From: Opitutus terrae PB90-1 | Lineage (GTDB): Bacteria; Verrucomicrobiota; Verrucomicrobiia; Opitutales; Opitutaceae | Direction of reading: 5' to 3' | DNA length: 64,000 nucleotides | Assembly: GCF_000019965.1 (NCBI RefSeq) | Contig: NC_010571.1 | Span: 4,535,001 to 4,599,000, forward strand | Shown: positions 51,771-60,298 of the stretch, in pieces | Layout of the letters: every line of letters begins with the position of its first letter | Position numbering within the stretch: position 1 is the first letter of the stretch | The notes under the pieces: generated by a model | The model's input: the letters and a program-made list of their open reading frames with translations, nothing else | Database searches by the model: none | Told to the model about the DNA's origin: nothing | Translations under genes and position numbers: made by a program

Positions 51771-53039
51771 CTAGCTCAAATCCCGAATCGATCCGAACAC
51801 CGGATCAAACAGCCGGCGGTAGGTCCGCACGATCATGCCGTCGGTCAACCCTGCGAGATAGTCGCACAGCTGCCGCGCCTTGCCACGCTGCGTCGCTTCG
51901 GCGTCGATCAGCCGGCCCACGCGCGGCGGCAGGATCTTGATGACGCGCTGGCGCGGCTCGACGTAGTTGCGCCACACGGCCTCCCACAGCTCGAACATCA
52001 CCCGCCGCGCCTTGTGCTCGATCTGCTGCAGCTGCGGGCTTTCGAAGATGATGTCGTTGGCCATCTTTTTGAAAAACAGCGCCTCGTTCTCCGCCTCTTT
52101 CGACACGATCAGCTCGAATCGGTAGCGGTTGGTTTTCGCCGCCATGAAATTGTCGCGCTCACGCAACCGGCACGCCCGGATGAAACGGCCGATTTTTTGG
52201 GAAAACACGTTCTCCAGCCGATCGGCGCGAATCGCGTCGAACAGATCGTCGAGCAGCGCCTGCCGCGCGGCGTCGATCGGTTCGCCCGCCGCCCACGTCT
52301 CGATCTTCTCGTAGGTCAGGAAGCCCGCCTTCACCCCGTCGACGATGTCGTTGAGCGAATAGGCCGCATCGTCGGCCCAATCCATGATCTGGCACTCGAT
52401 GCTCTTGAAGCTGTTCAGCTTCTCGCCCGCCATCAGCTCGGCCGGAATCGGCCGCCCACCGAAGACGTAGGTCCGCTCCGCCACCTGCGGGTCGTAGAGA
52501 AAATGATTCGGCGGCGGCGCGGGAAACTCGGCGAACAGTTTCTTGTATTTCAGCACGCCATCCAGCAGCGCGCGGGTCGGCTGCATGCCGCGCACGCTCG
52601 TCTCGTTCTGATACATCGTGCTCGTCAGCAGGTGCAGCGTCTGCGCGTTGCCCTCGAAGCCGCCCCACTTCACCATCAACTCCTGCAGCGTGCGTTCGCC
52701 CGAATGCCCGAACGGCGGATGCCCCAAGTCGTGCGCCAGGCAAACCGCCTCGACGAGATCGCCGTCGATGTGGAAGTCCGGCTTCAGCGGCGCGCCCCGC
52801 GTGAAAAGATAGTGGCAGATCGAGCGGCCGATCTGCGCCACTTCCATCGAGTGGGTCAGCCGCGTCCGGTAGAAATCATACTCGCCCGACAGGAAGACCT
52901 GCGTCTTCGACTGTAGCTTCCGAAACGCGTGCGCATGAATGATCCGGTCGCGATCGATCTGAAATGCGTTGCGGTAGTCGGTCTTGCGCTCGCCGCCGTA
53001 GGTCTCGACGTCGAACGCGTTGTAGAAGCGGTTCGCCAT
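51771..53039 (-). CDS. dgt: Deoxyguanosinetriphosphate triphosphohydrolase (dGTPase)
   Basis: A 422-residue HD-superfamily enzyme. The N-terminal motif RTRLTHSMEVAQIGR (about 58-72) supplies the first His, AHDLGHPPFGHSGE (about 101-114) the HD pair with the dGTPase signature, and MDWADDAAYSLND the downstream Asp. It hydrolyses dGTP (or dNTPs) to the nucleoside and triphosphate. ATG 53039 was selected because the longer frame upstream (to 53810) overlaps the next gene on the other strand. The N-terminus FYNAFDVETYGGERKTDYRNAFQIDRDRIIHAHAFRKL is typical of the family. Confidence 0.92.
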   Translation of the reverse strand: MANRFYNAFDVETYGGERKTDYRNAFQIDRDRIIHAHAFRKLQSKTQVFLSGEYDFYRTRLTHSMEVAQIGRSICHYLFTRGAPLKPDFHIDGDLVEAVCLAHDLGHPPFGHSGERTLQELMVKWGGFEGNAQTLHLLTSTMYQNETSVRGMQPTRALLDGVLKYKKLFAEFPAPPPNHFLYDPQVAERTYVFGGRPIPAELMAGEKLNSFKSIECQIMDWADDAAYSLNDIVDGVKAGFLTYEKIETWAAGEPIDAARQALLDDLFDAIRADRLENVFSQKIGRFIRACRLRERDNFMAAKTNRYRFELIVSKEAENEALFFKKMANDIIFESPQLQQIEHKARRVMFELWEAVWRNYVEPRQRVIKILPPRVGRLIDAEATQRGKARQLCDYLAGLTDGMIVRTYRRLFDPVFGSIRDLS

Positions 53040-53246
53040 GGGCCGGAAGACATCAGCGCCCCGAGGGCGGCGACGCAAACCCGGAAACATGCCCGCCCTC
53101 AGTCTCCCCGGTGGACCCACCGTCCCGACGGGTTCATCCCTCGCGCGCATTCCGCGGCTGTCGAACCTCCCGGCGATCGATCGCTCGGACGCTGGACTCG
53201 TGCTCCCGTTTGCATTCCCCGCCGCAACCCATTCGCTGCCTGCGCC

Positions 53247-53777
53247 ATGGTTCACTACACTTTCGCCGACGAGTTTCGGAAACTCTACGAGCTGGCCGTC
53301 GCGCTCTATGCGCAGGGCAAACGCGGAGCCGACTCTTTCTTCAATGCCGACCAGCACGCTTTTCTGCTGAGCAACGGGATCACGCCGCAGTATCTCTACG
53401 ATTACGCCGAGGACCATAACAACTCCGCCGGCGAACCCGGCTACGATCGGGCGCTCGCGATCGAAAGCGTCCGCCGCGACTATTTTCTGAACGTCCAGGG
53501 CGGCCACCCGTCCACCACCGTGCTCGACGAATCCAAGTTGCCGGCGAAAACCGAGCAGGTGCGGGATATCGAGTGGCTGCCACGCATCATCCCCAAGGCG
53601 AAAGCCAAACTTCGTGGCGAGCTCCCGCCCTCGTTGATGTATTGCTGCGGCGGTGATCGGAAATTCTTCCAGGCCCACGACATCTTTCCGGCCGAATTTC
53701 TCAGCCTGGTCTGGCGGCACGAGAACAACGACGCGGCGATCGTCGATTGGGTGGTCCGCCGCAGCCGCAGCAAGTAG
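53247..53777 (+). CDS. Conserved hypothetical protein
   Basis: A 176-residue protein that I do not recognise. It begins MVHYTFADEFRKLYELAVALYAQGKRG and ends NNDAAIVDWVVRRSRSK. It has no signal peptide or membrane helix and looks alpha-helical, with two Cys close together (MYCCGG). Pattern features include HPSTTVLDESKLPAKTEQVRDIEWLPRIIPKAKAKLRGELPPSL. It is divergent from dgt and convergent with folC. Codon usage is like that of neighbouring genes and the frame is long, so it is probably real. Function unknown. Confidence 0.7.
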   Translation: MVHYTFADEFRKLYELAVALYAQGKRGADSFFNADQHAFLLSNGITPQYLYDYAEDHNNSAGEPGYDRALAIESVRRDYFLNVQGGHPSTTVLDESKLPAKTEQVRDIEWLPRIIPKAKAKLRGELPPSLMYCCGGDRKFFQAHDIFPAEFLSLVWRHENNDAAIVDWVVRRSRSK

Positions 53778-53888
53778 GCCCGGGGCGATGAGCGCGAGGC
53801 GGGCGGACATGACTTCCGCGGCGGTTGCGGCTGTTCTGAAGGTCCGCGGGGCTCGGCGCCGAATTTTACCGGCACTTGCCGGTCATCG

Positions 53889-55211
53889 TCAGCCCGCGTC
53901 CGTCCCCGCGCCGATCCGCGGCAGTACTTCGCCGAGCAAATAGATCGAGCCAGTGATGACAATGCTGTCATCTGGTCCGCCGAGCGCGCAGTGGTCGCCG
54001 CCCGGAAAAATTTCGGCCACCGTGGTCCGCGCCACACGCCCGGGGAATCCAGCCGGAATGAGCGCGGCGAGTTCCTCGTAGCTGCTCGCGCGCGGCTGGT
54101 TCGGCACCACGAGATGGACCTCGCCCGCGTGCCGGCAAATCGCCGCCATGAGCGGCTGCGCCCGCTCCGCCCCCAGCACGCCCACAACGACGATCGGCGC
54201 GCGGCCGGTCTCTGCCCTCAGCCGCGCCAGGTTCGCGTCCAACACGGACGCGCCTTCCGCGTTGTGCGACGCGTCGAGGATCACGCGCCGGCCACCCACC
54301 AAGACCCGCTGCCAGCGGCCCGGCCAGCGCACATGCCACAGCCCGTGCGCGATCGCCCGTTCGGAGATTCTCCAGCGTGAATCGAGTTCGCGCGCCGCCA
54401 ACGTCGCCGTCGCGGCGTTCCACCGCTGGTAGTCGCCCGCGAGATTGGTTTCCGGATAAACCGCCAGGTTCTCGCCGTAGACTTCGCGCACGGAGATCAC
54501 CCGCGCCTCCATTTCCTCCGCCCGCGCCCGGATCACCGTCTCGGCCGCCGGCGGCACGCGTCCGATCACCACCGGACGCTCCGGTTTGATGATGCCCGCC
54601 TTGGCCCGCGCGATTTCCTCGAGCGTGTGCCCCAACCATTCGCAGTGATCAAAGCCGATCGAGGTGATCACGGTCATCTCCGGATCCACGAGGTTGGTCG
54701 CATCGAACTCCCCTCCGAGGCCCACCTCCATCACCGCGATGTCGCACCGCTGCCGGCCGAACTGCAGCAGCGCCATCGCCGTCATGTATTCAAAAAAGCT
54801 CGGCCGATCGCCGGGGCCTTCGCGCGCTGCGATCCGATCCGCGAGCACATCCAGTTCGCGCACATAGCCGACGATCTCCGCCGGCGCGAGCGGCTGGCGA
54901 TTCACCTGCACGCGCTCGCCGACGTGAACGAGATGCGGCGAGGTAAACAGACCCACGCGCCAGCCCGCGGCCCGCAAAATCGCCTCGAGCATCGCGGCCA
55001 CCGAGCCCTTGCCGTTCGTGCCCGCGACGTGCACGCAGCGCAGCGCCCGCTCCGGGTGGCCCAATTCGGCCGCGAGTAGCCGCATGCGGTCGAGCCCGAG
55101 CTTCGAACCGCCCGCCTTCAGTCCGCAAAGGTACTCCGCCACGGCCTCAAAACCCGCCGCCGCGTCCGGCTGCGCGCCGCGGCCGGATTCAGGATTTGGC
55201 GACGGAGGCAC
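53889..55211 (-). CDS. folC: Folylpolyglutamate/dihydrofolate synthase
   Basis: A 440-residue Mur-ligase-family enzyme. The P-loop VAGTNGKGSVAAMLE (about 62-76) is followed by TSPHLVHVGERVQVN, MEVGLGGEFDATN and TSIGFDHCEWLGHTLEEIARAKAGIIK. The C-terminal domain has RRVILDASHNAEG. It adds glutamate to dihydropteroate or folates. The start is a GTG at 55211, inside the end of accD (23-base overlap), since no later ATG would keep the N-terminal region; a GTG at 55142 is an alternative. Gene order accD-folC on one strand is common in many bacteria. Confidence 0.93.
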   Translation of the reverse strand: MPPSPNPESGRGAQPDAAAGFEAVAEYLCGLKAGGSKLGLDRMRLLAAELGHPERALRCVHVAGTNGKGSVAAMLEAILRAAGWRVGLFTSPHLVHVGERVQVNRQPLAPAEIVGYVRELDVLADRIAAREGPGDRPSFFEYMTAMALLQFGRQRCDIAVMEVGLGGEFDATNLVDPEMTVITSIGFDHCEWLGHTLEEIARAKAGIIKPERPVVIGRVPPAAETVIRARAEEMEARVISVREVYGENLAVYPETNLAGDYQRWNAATATLAARELDSRWRISERAIAHGLWHVRWPGRWQRVLVGGRRVILDASHNAEGASVLDANLARLRAETGRAPIVVVGVLGAERAQPLMAAICRHAGEVHLVVPNQPRASSYEELAALIPAGFPGRVARTTVAEIFPGGDHCALGGPDDSIVITGSIYLLGEVLPRIGAGTDAG

Positions 55212-56064
55212 TCGCAGGCGTCTGCTTCACATACAACGCGAGCAGAATCTGGTGCAGCCGCTCGCGCATCTCGGTCCGCGGCACGATCTGATCGATCAGG
55301 CCATGCTTCAGCAGGAACTCCGATGTCTGGAAGCCCGGCGGCAGCGTTTGCTTCGTGGTGTCCTTGATCACTCGCGGCCCCGCGAAACCGATCAACGCCC
55401 CGGGTTCCGCGAGGATCACGTCGCCGAGCGTCGCGTAGCTGGCGGACACACCGCCGGTGGTCGGATGCGTCAACACCGAGATGTAGGGCAGCCTGGCGGC
55501 TGCCAGCCGGCCGAGCGCGGCGCTCGTCTTGGCCATCTGCATCAGCGACAGGATGCCTTCTTGCATCCGCGCCCCGCCGGAGGTGCTGAAAATGATGCAG
55601 GGAATCTTCTGCGCGATCGCGGTCTCGATCGCGCGCGTGATCTTCTCGCCGGCCGCCGAGCCGAGCGTGCCGCCGCAAAACCGAAAATCCATCACCGCGA
55701 GCGACACCGGCACGCCGTGGATCTTACCCGCACCCGTGACGACGGCCTCCGGCAGCCCACTCTCCTTTTCGTACTTCTTGATTCGGGCCGGATAGGGGGC
55801 GGAGTCGACGAACTGCAGCGGATCGGCTGACCGAACCTCGATGTTGGACTCCACGAACGAGCCTGGATCCAGCAGATAGCCGAGTCGTTCGCGTGCCCCG
55901 ATGGGAAAATGATGGCCGCTCGCCGGCACGACCATCTGGTTGTCCGCGATATCCTTGGTGAAAACCGCTTCCCCGCTCACTGGGTCCTTGGTGTAGACCC
56001 CTTGCGGGATTTCCTTTTTGCGCGTCTTGCGAACCGTGTAGGTCGGTTTGTCGAAATGCGTCAT
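55189..56064 (-). CDS. accD: Acetyl-CoA carboxylase carboxyltransferase beta subunit lacking the zinc ribbon cysteines
   Basis: A 291-residue carboxyltransferase. The core fits E. coli AccD throughout (CGGTLGSAAGEKITRAIE, FSTSGGARMQEGILSLMQMAKTSAAL, GFAGPRVIKDTTKQTLPPGFQTSEFLL). The N-terminus aligns without gaps with E. coli AccD (IPQGVYTKD...HHFPIG against IPEGVWTKC...HHMRMT), but the four zinc-ligand cysteines C27, C30, C46 and C49 are Asp27, Ser30, Val46 and Ser49 here. The zinc ribbon is therefore absent. In E. coli this ribbon is implicated in CoA/DNA contacts, so binding may differ. It forms malonyl-CoA with AccA and is followed by folC. Confidence 0.93.
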   Translation of the reverse strand: MTHFDKPTYTVRKTRKKEIPQGVYTKDPVSGEAVFTKDIADNQMVVPASGHHFPIGARERLGYLLDPGSFVESNIEVRSADPLQFVDSAPYPARIKKYEKESGLPEAVVTGAGKIHGVPVSLAVMDFRFCGGTLGSAAGEKITRAIETAIAQKIPCIIFSTSGGARMQEGILSLMQMAKTSAALGRLAAARLPYISVLTHPTTGGVSASYATLGDVILAEPGALIGFAGPRVIKDTTKQTLPPGFQTSEFLLKHGLIDQIVPRTEMRERLHQILLALYVKQTPASASVAKS

Positions 56065-56069
56065 AGGCG

Positions 56070-56804
56070 TCAGCCGTGACCGAACGTGACGACGTCAAGG
56101 CTCACCGCACCGGCGCGCCGGAGAGTCTGCGCGCAGCTGTTGAGCGTGGAGCCAGTGGTGAAAACGTCATCGACCAGGAGATAATGATCGGCGGCACTTA
56201 TGACGGCGCCGGAAGCCAGTGCAAAGGCATTTTTGAGATTTAACTGCCGCGTGCGGCGGTCGTGCTGGGTTTGCGAAACGGTGTCCACGGTGCGACGCAG
56301 CAGCGGCCTCACGTGCGCCGCTCCGTCGACGGCGCGAAGCAGCGCCTGGGCGATCTGCTCGCTCTGGTTGAAGCCACGCTCGCGCAACTTGCGCGGGTGC
56401 AGCGGTACCGGCACGAGCGTCGCGCCGCGGGCGAGTTCGAGCACGTGCGGCGAACGCCGGAAAATCCTTTCGAGATCAACCAACACCTGCAGCCCGCGGT
56501 GATACTTCAGCTCATGCACCAGCCCGCGCGCCGGGCCTTTCAGCAACACCGCGGTGCGTCCTTCGCGAAACGCCGGTGCGAGACCCTCGCAATGCGGACA
56601 CATCCGCTCCCCCTCGACCACGCCGTAGAACGGATGCCCACAGGTCGAACAATGCGGCGGTCGCACGTAATCGAGCTGGGCCGAGCACGCCGGACACAGA
56701 TGCCGGAACTCAGCCTCGCTCGGCACGAGCCCGCGGCAATGCACGCAAAGCGGCGGGAACACCACATCGCTGAGTCCGCGCAGCCACTGGCTCATCCCGC
56801 TCAT
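56070..56804 (-). CDS. ComF-family phosphoribosyltransferase-like protein
   Basis: A 244-residue ComF/GntX-type protein. The N-terminal part has four Cys pairs (CVHC, CPAC, CSTC, CPHC), likely a zinc-binding double ribbon. The C-terminal part is a PRTase fold with the PRPP-binding motif YLLVDDVFTTGSTLNSC (about residues 208-224) and a conserved VPVPLHPRKLRERGFNQSE upstream. In competent bacteria ComF helps DNA uptake; elsewhere its role is unclear. ATG 56804 (MSGMSQWLRGL) is preferred; ATG 56795 and an earlier 56870 are possible. It follows truA and precedes accD. Confidence 0.88.
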   Translation of the reverse strand: MSGMSQWLRGLSDVVFPPLCVHCRGLVPSEAEFRHLCPACSAQLDYVRPPHCSTCGHPFYGVVEGERMCPHCEGLAPAFREGRTAVLLKGPARGLVHELKYHRGLQVLVDLERIFRRSPHVLELARGATLVPVPLHPRKLRERGFNQSEQIAQALLRAVDGAAHVRPLLRRTVDTVSQTQHDRRTRQLNLKNAFALASGAVISAADHYLLVDDVFTTGSTLNSCAQTLRRAGAVSLDVVTFGHG

Positions 56805-56862
56805 TGTTCTCGGCGCCGCGGCTGTCGTTTTTGTTCCAACGCGCCACGCGTGCGCGTCCCGG

Positions 56863-57684
56863 TCACTCATCGTTATCCACGTCGGTCGTTGCTGCGGTTG
56901 ACCGGCGGCCAGGCCGGTAGAACACCCGCACCAGAAACAGGCCCTGCGGCGGCGCCGTTTGCACCACCGCGGTCCGCTGCCGCGAGGCGAGAATTGCGCG
57001 CACGTCGTGCACCGTCAGCTTGCCCTCGCCCACCGCCACGAGCACGCCGACCAGACTGCGCACCATCTTGTAGAGAAACCCGTCGGCCTCCGCGATGATG
57101 CGGATGACTCGTCCGCGCCGGCGCACGTCGAGTCGACGCAGGTCGCGTACGGTGTCCACGCGCGCGGGCCCATTGAGCGCGGTGAACGCGCGAAAATCGT
57201 GCCGGCCGCGCAGCACGGCGGCGGCGGCGTTCATCGCCGCCAGATCGAGTGGCCGAAAGACCGGCCAGCTATAGGGTCGCGTGAACGGATCCGCGTCGCC
57301 GAGGTGGAGGCGATACGTGTAGCGCTTGCCGCTCGCCTGGAACCGCGCATGGAATTCCGGCGTCACCGCGCAAACCGTCTTGATCTGGATCGCGGACGGG
57401 AGCCGGGCACGCAACGCCGCGAGCAGCTTCTCCGGCCCGTGCCGCCAGTGCGCATCGAAATGAAACACCTGCCCAAGCGCGTGGACGCCCGCATCGGTGC
57501 GACCGCTGCCGTGAATGCGCACCTCGCGTCCGAACATTTCCCGCAGCCGCGCCTCGATCGCGTCCTGCACGCTCGCGCCGGAGACCTGGCTCTGCCAGCC
57601 CGCAAAATGTCCGCCATCATAGGCGCAGACGCATTTCCAGCGCGGTTCTGAACTGCTCGGGTGGGCCATCAGCGCGACGAGCAT
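56863..57684 (-). CDS. truA: tRNA pseudouridine(38-40) synthase
   Basis: A 273-residue TruA. The catalytic Asp64 lies in the family motif SGRTDAGVHALGQ, followed by the tRNA-binding segments KRYTYRLHLGD and RGRHDFRAFTALNG, and the terminal DGFLYKMVRSLVG. It isomerises U38-U40 in the anticodon stem of many tRNAs. The start is ATG 57684 or, 15 bases later, ATG 57669 (MAHPSSSE); the further upstream frame is repeat-derived. The C-terminal tail RRSTAATTDVDNDE is short and variable. It is the first gene of truA-comF-accD-folC. Confidence 0.94.
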   Translation of the reverse strand: MLVALMAHPSSSEPRWKCVCAYDGGHFAGWQSQVSGASVQDAIEARLREMFGREVRIHGSGRTDAGVHALGQVFHFDAHWRHGPEKLLAALRARLPSAIQIKTVCAVTPEFHARFQASGKRYTYRLHLGDADPFTRPYSWPVFRPLDLAAMNAAAAVLRGRHDFRAFTALNGPARVDTVRDLRRLDVRRRGRVIRIIAEADGFLYKMVRSLVGVLVAVGEGKLTVHDVRAILASRQRTAVVQTAPPQGLFLVRVFYRPGRRSTAATTDVDNDE

Positions 57685-57752
57685 GACGCGCGTCCGCGTC
57701 GCCGCAAGCCGCGTCACACGCGCCGACAGCACCTCACCGTTTCCTGCAAACC

Positions 57753-57776
57753 CACGAGCGAGACGCCCGTGCCACG
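57753..57776. repeat. 'GAGACGCCCGTGCC' palindrome fragment
   Basis: CACGAGCGAGACGCCCGTGC then CACG: one mismatch from the inverted-repeat family at 30510-30533. It lies in the divergent gap between truA and the HAD phosphatase gene. Confidence 0.7.
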
Positions 57777-57841
57777 TCACAGCGGCCTCTCGCCGACGGG
57801 CTTGTGTCCCGGCGCGCCGATCGCAACCCTGGCCGTTGCCC

Positions 57842-58504
57842 ATGGCCTCACCTCGCTATCGCCATATCATCTGGGACTGGAACGGCACGCTGCTCGACGA
57901 TCTCGATCTCTGCATTGAGATCATGAATGGGCTCCTGGCGCCGCGCGGGCTCGCCGTCCTCGATCGCGCGCGCCACCACGCACTCTTCGATTTTCCGGTC
58001 CGTGATTACTATCGCCGCCTGGGATTCGATACGCAGCGCGATCCGTTCGAACGGCTGAGCGTGGATTTTATCGACGTCTACGACCGCCGCCGCTGGGAGT
58101 GTCGGCTGCACGCCGAAGCCGAAGCGATGCTCCGCGCGGCGCGCACCGCCGGGATTTCCCAATCCATCCTTTCGGCCTACCGTCAGGAAACGTTGCAGGA
58201 GATCGTCCGACATCTCGGACTCGCCGACTATTTCATCCGAATGATTGGACTCGATAACATCTATGCCCACAGCAAGGTGGAACTCGGCCGCGCCTGGCTG
58301 CAGGAACTCGGCCTGCCCCGTGACCAGGTGGTCCTGGTGGGCGACACCCGGCACGATCATGAGGTCGCGCAAGCGCTCGAGGTAGACTGCGTGCTCGTCA
58401 CCTGGGGACATCATTCCTTGGAAAAGCTGCAGACCCCGGGCACGCGCGTAGTGCCGAACTTCTCCGCGCTGGCCACCGAACTGGGACTCGCCGTCACCGC
58501 ATAG
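57842..58504 (+). CDS. HAD-family hydrolase (phosphoglycolate phosphatase-like)
   Basis: A 220-residue HAD phosphatase. Motif I is IIWDWNGTLLDDL (Asp11 and an Asn at the second Asp position, DWNGT rather than DxDGT). Motif II is a serine in ILSAYR (about 115), and motif III/IV is in VLVGDTRHDHEVAQAL. The family includes Gph and similar broad-specificity phosphatases. The second motif-I acid being Asn is seen in a subset of HADs, including some phosphonoacetaldehyde- or beta-phosphoglucomutase-like members, so the reaction is uncertain. ATG 57842 avoids a repeat-derived extension. Downstream ruvX is convergent. Confidence 0.82.
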   Translation: MASPRYRHIIWDWNGTLLDDLDLCIEIMNGLLAPRGLAVLDRARHHALFDFPVRDYYRRLGFDTQRDPFERLSVDFIDVYDRRRWECRLHAEAEAMLRAARTAGISQSILSAYRQETLQEIVRHLGLADYFIRMIGLDNIYAHSKVELGRAWLQELGLPRDQVVLVGDTRHDHEVAQALEVDCVLVTWGHHSLEKLQTPGTRVVPNFSALATELGLAVTA

Positions 58505-58574
58505 CGTATTCACAATCCGGCGCCAACCGGTTCGGATGGCAGGCCCGCGCGGTGAGCGGGCCCGGCCTCGCCTC

Positions 58575-59012
58575 TCATTCCGCCGGATGGGGCAGCGGCG
58601 GCGGGAAGCGCTGGTCGAGAAAATCCTGCAGGATGAGCGTCGCGGCCCGCGAGTCGATCACCCCGCTCGCCCGCACTGCGCGGCGCTGCGTTTTGCTGAT
58701 GGTGGCCTCCGCTTCGTAGCTGGTCAGCCGTTCGTCGACGAGGTGTACGTCCACGCCCGCCAGCTCGGTGCGCAGTCGCGCCGCCACCGCTTCCGCCTCC
58801 TTCGCCTTGGGGCCGGCCGTGTCGTCCATGTTGAGCGGATGCCCGACGACGAGGTCGGTCACGCGCCGTTGCCGCGCCGTCGCGAGCAAGCTCTGCCAGC
58901 GTTTCGCCGGATCGGCCTCGACCAGCGCGGGCAAAGGCGTGGCCACGCCGAGCTCGTCGCCGTACGCCAATCCGATCCGGCGCGTGCCGTAGTCGATGCC
59001 CAGACAACGCAT
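58575..59012 (-). CDS. ruvX: Putative pre-16S rRNA nuclease / Holliday junction resolvase YqgF
   Basis: A 145-residue RNase-H-fold protein. The conserved Asp (GIDYGTRRIGLAYGD, Asp7), the VVGHPLNMDDTAGPKA segment, DERLTSYEAE (Glu) and VIDSRAATLILQDFL (Asp) are all present. E. coli YqgF processes the 5' end of 16S rRNA; the family is also annotated as RuvX resolvase. It is divergent from moeB, with 76 bases between the starts. Confidence 0.94.
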   Translation of the reverse strand: MRCLGIDYGTRRIGLAYGDELGVATPLPALVEADPAKRWQSLLATARQRRVTDLVVGHPLNMDDTAGPKAKEAEAVAARLRTELAGVDVHLVDERLTSYEAEATISKTQRRAVRASGVIDSRAATLILQDFLDQRFPPPLPHPAE

Positions 59013-59088
59013 GCCTCAGTCCGGCGCGGCGGCGTTCCGAGCGCAATTTCATTTGCGAGCGCGGCGGATCGCCGCGAACTGTTCGGCC

Positions 59089-60222
59089 ATGCCCGAATCA
59101 CTGCCTGAACTCTCGCCCGCCGAGCTGGCGCGTTATTCCCGGCACCTCCTGCTCGAGCAGGTCGGCCTCGCGGGTCAGCGCCGGATCGCCGCCGCGCGCG
59201 TGCTGGTGATCGGCGCCGGCGGCCTGGGCAGCCCCGCCGGCTTGTATCTCGCCGCCGCGGGCATCGGCACGCTCGGCATCGCCGACCTCGATCGTGTGGA
59301 GGCGCACAACCTTCAACGCCAGCTGCTGCATGACACCGCCAGCGTCGGCGAACCCAAGGTCTCCTCCGCCGCCCGGCGATTGCGCGGGTTGAACCCCCAC
59401 GTGCGCGTCGTGGAGCATGCATCGGGCGTGACCACCGAAAATGCGCCCGGGCTTTTCGCCAACTACGACGTGATCGTCGATGGCACCGACAATTTCGACG
59501 CGCGTTATATGAACAACGACGCGGCGTTCCACGCCGGGAAGCCGCTGGTGTTCGGGAGCGTCTTCAAATTCGAGGGGCAGGTCGCGGTATTCGATCCGGC
59601 GCACGACGGCCCATGCTATCGCTGTCTTTTCCCCGAGCCGCCAGCCAGCGGCAGTGTGCCGGGCTGCGGCGAAGCCGGAGTGCTGGGCGCGCTCTGTGGA
59701 GTCATCGGCAGCCTGCAAGCGCTCGAAACGATCAAGCTGGTGACCGGCGTGGGCGCTCCGCTCCGGGGCAAGCTGCTCACTTACGATGCGCTCACGCAAA
59801 CGTTCCAAACCTTGGCGCTAGCCAGGAATCCGTCGTGTCCACTCTGTGGCGACGGCGCGATCGCCCCGGCCGCGCAACTGCCGCCTCGCGCTCCCGACGC
59901 GCCGCGCGAGATTTCCGCCGCCGAGGCGCGGCACCGCCTCGATACCACGCCGGAGCAAACGCTGCTGCTCGACGTGCGCGAGCCGTGGGAGACCGAGATC
60001 GTGCGCATCGCGGGCGCGGAACATATTCCGATGCGACAGGTGCCGGCCCGGCTCAGCACGTTGCCGAAGGACCGCGATCTGCTGGTGCTCTGTCATCACG
60101 GCAGCCGCAGTCGCCAAGTGAGCGAGTTTCTCCGCGCGCAGGGATTTCCCCGCGCCATCAACGTCGCCGGCGGCATCGCCGCGTGGACCGACGAAGTCGA
60201 CCCCTCGCTCGTCCGCTATTGA
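59089..60222 (+). CDS. moeB: MoeB/ThiF-type adenylyltransferase with C-terminal rhodanese domain
   Basis: A 377-residue fusion. Residues about 1-245 form an E1-like adenylyltransferase: P-loop-like VLVIGAGGLGSPAG (about 38-51), DNFDARYMNNDA, and zinc-binding CYRC plus CPLC. Residues about 290-377 are a rhodanese with active-site Cys335 (LVLCHHGSRSRQ). This MOCS3-like architecture adenylates the C-terminus of a small sulfur carrier (MoaD or ThiS type) and can supply the sulfane sulfur. No MoaD/ThiS-like gene is next to it here. ATG 59089 was chosen after the non-coding upstream frame. Confidence 0.92.
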   Translation: MPESLPELSPAELARYSRHLLLEQVGLAGQRRIAAARVLVIGAGGLGSPAGLYLAAAGIGTLGIADLDRVEAHNLQRQLLHDTASVGEPKVSSAARRLRGLNPHVRVVEHASGVTTENAPGLFANYDVIVDGTDNFDARYMNNDAAFHAGKPLVFGSVFKFEGQVAVFDPAHDGPCYRCLFPEPPASGSVPGCGEAGVLGALCGVIGSLQALETIKLVTGVGAPLRGKLLTYDALTQTFQTLALARNPSCPLCGDGAIAPAAQLPPRAPDAPREISAAEARHRLDTTPEQTLLLDVREPWETEIVRIAGAEHIPMRQVPARLSTLPKDRDLLVLCHHGSRSRQVSEFLRAQGFPRAINVAGGIAAWTDEVDPSLVRY

Positions 60223-60241
60223 GGCGCACCGCGACGTGCGC

Positions 60242-60271
60242 CAACAACAAGAGCCCCGCGAAGCGGGGCTC
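60242..60271 (-). terminator. Terminator-like hairpin between moeB and the HTH gene
   Basis: A perfect nine-base stem (GAGCCCCGC at 60251-60259, GCGGGGCTC at 60263-60271) with a three-base loop. On the minus strand it is followed by TTGTTGTTG, a weak T tract. It likely ends the basic HTH gene and may also serve moeB in the other direction. Confidence 0.7.
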
Positions 60272-60298
60272 CGAAAACCTACAGCACCGGCGGGCGGA

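Noticed and set aside
57683-57841. N-terminal extension of the HAD phosphatase gene
   Set aside because: It reads through a palindromic repeat (RARRPCHVTAAS...), has no family resemblance and overlaps the truA start region.
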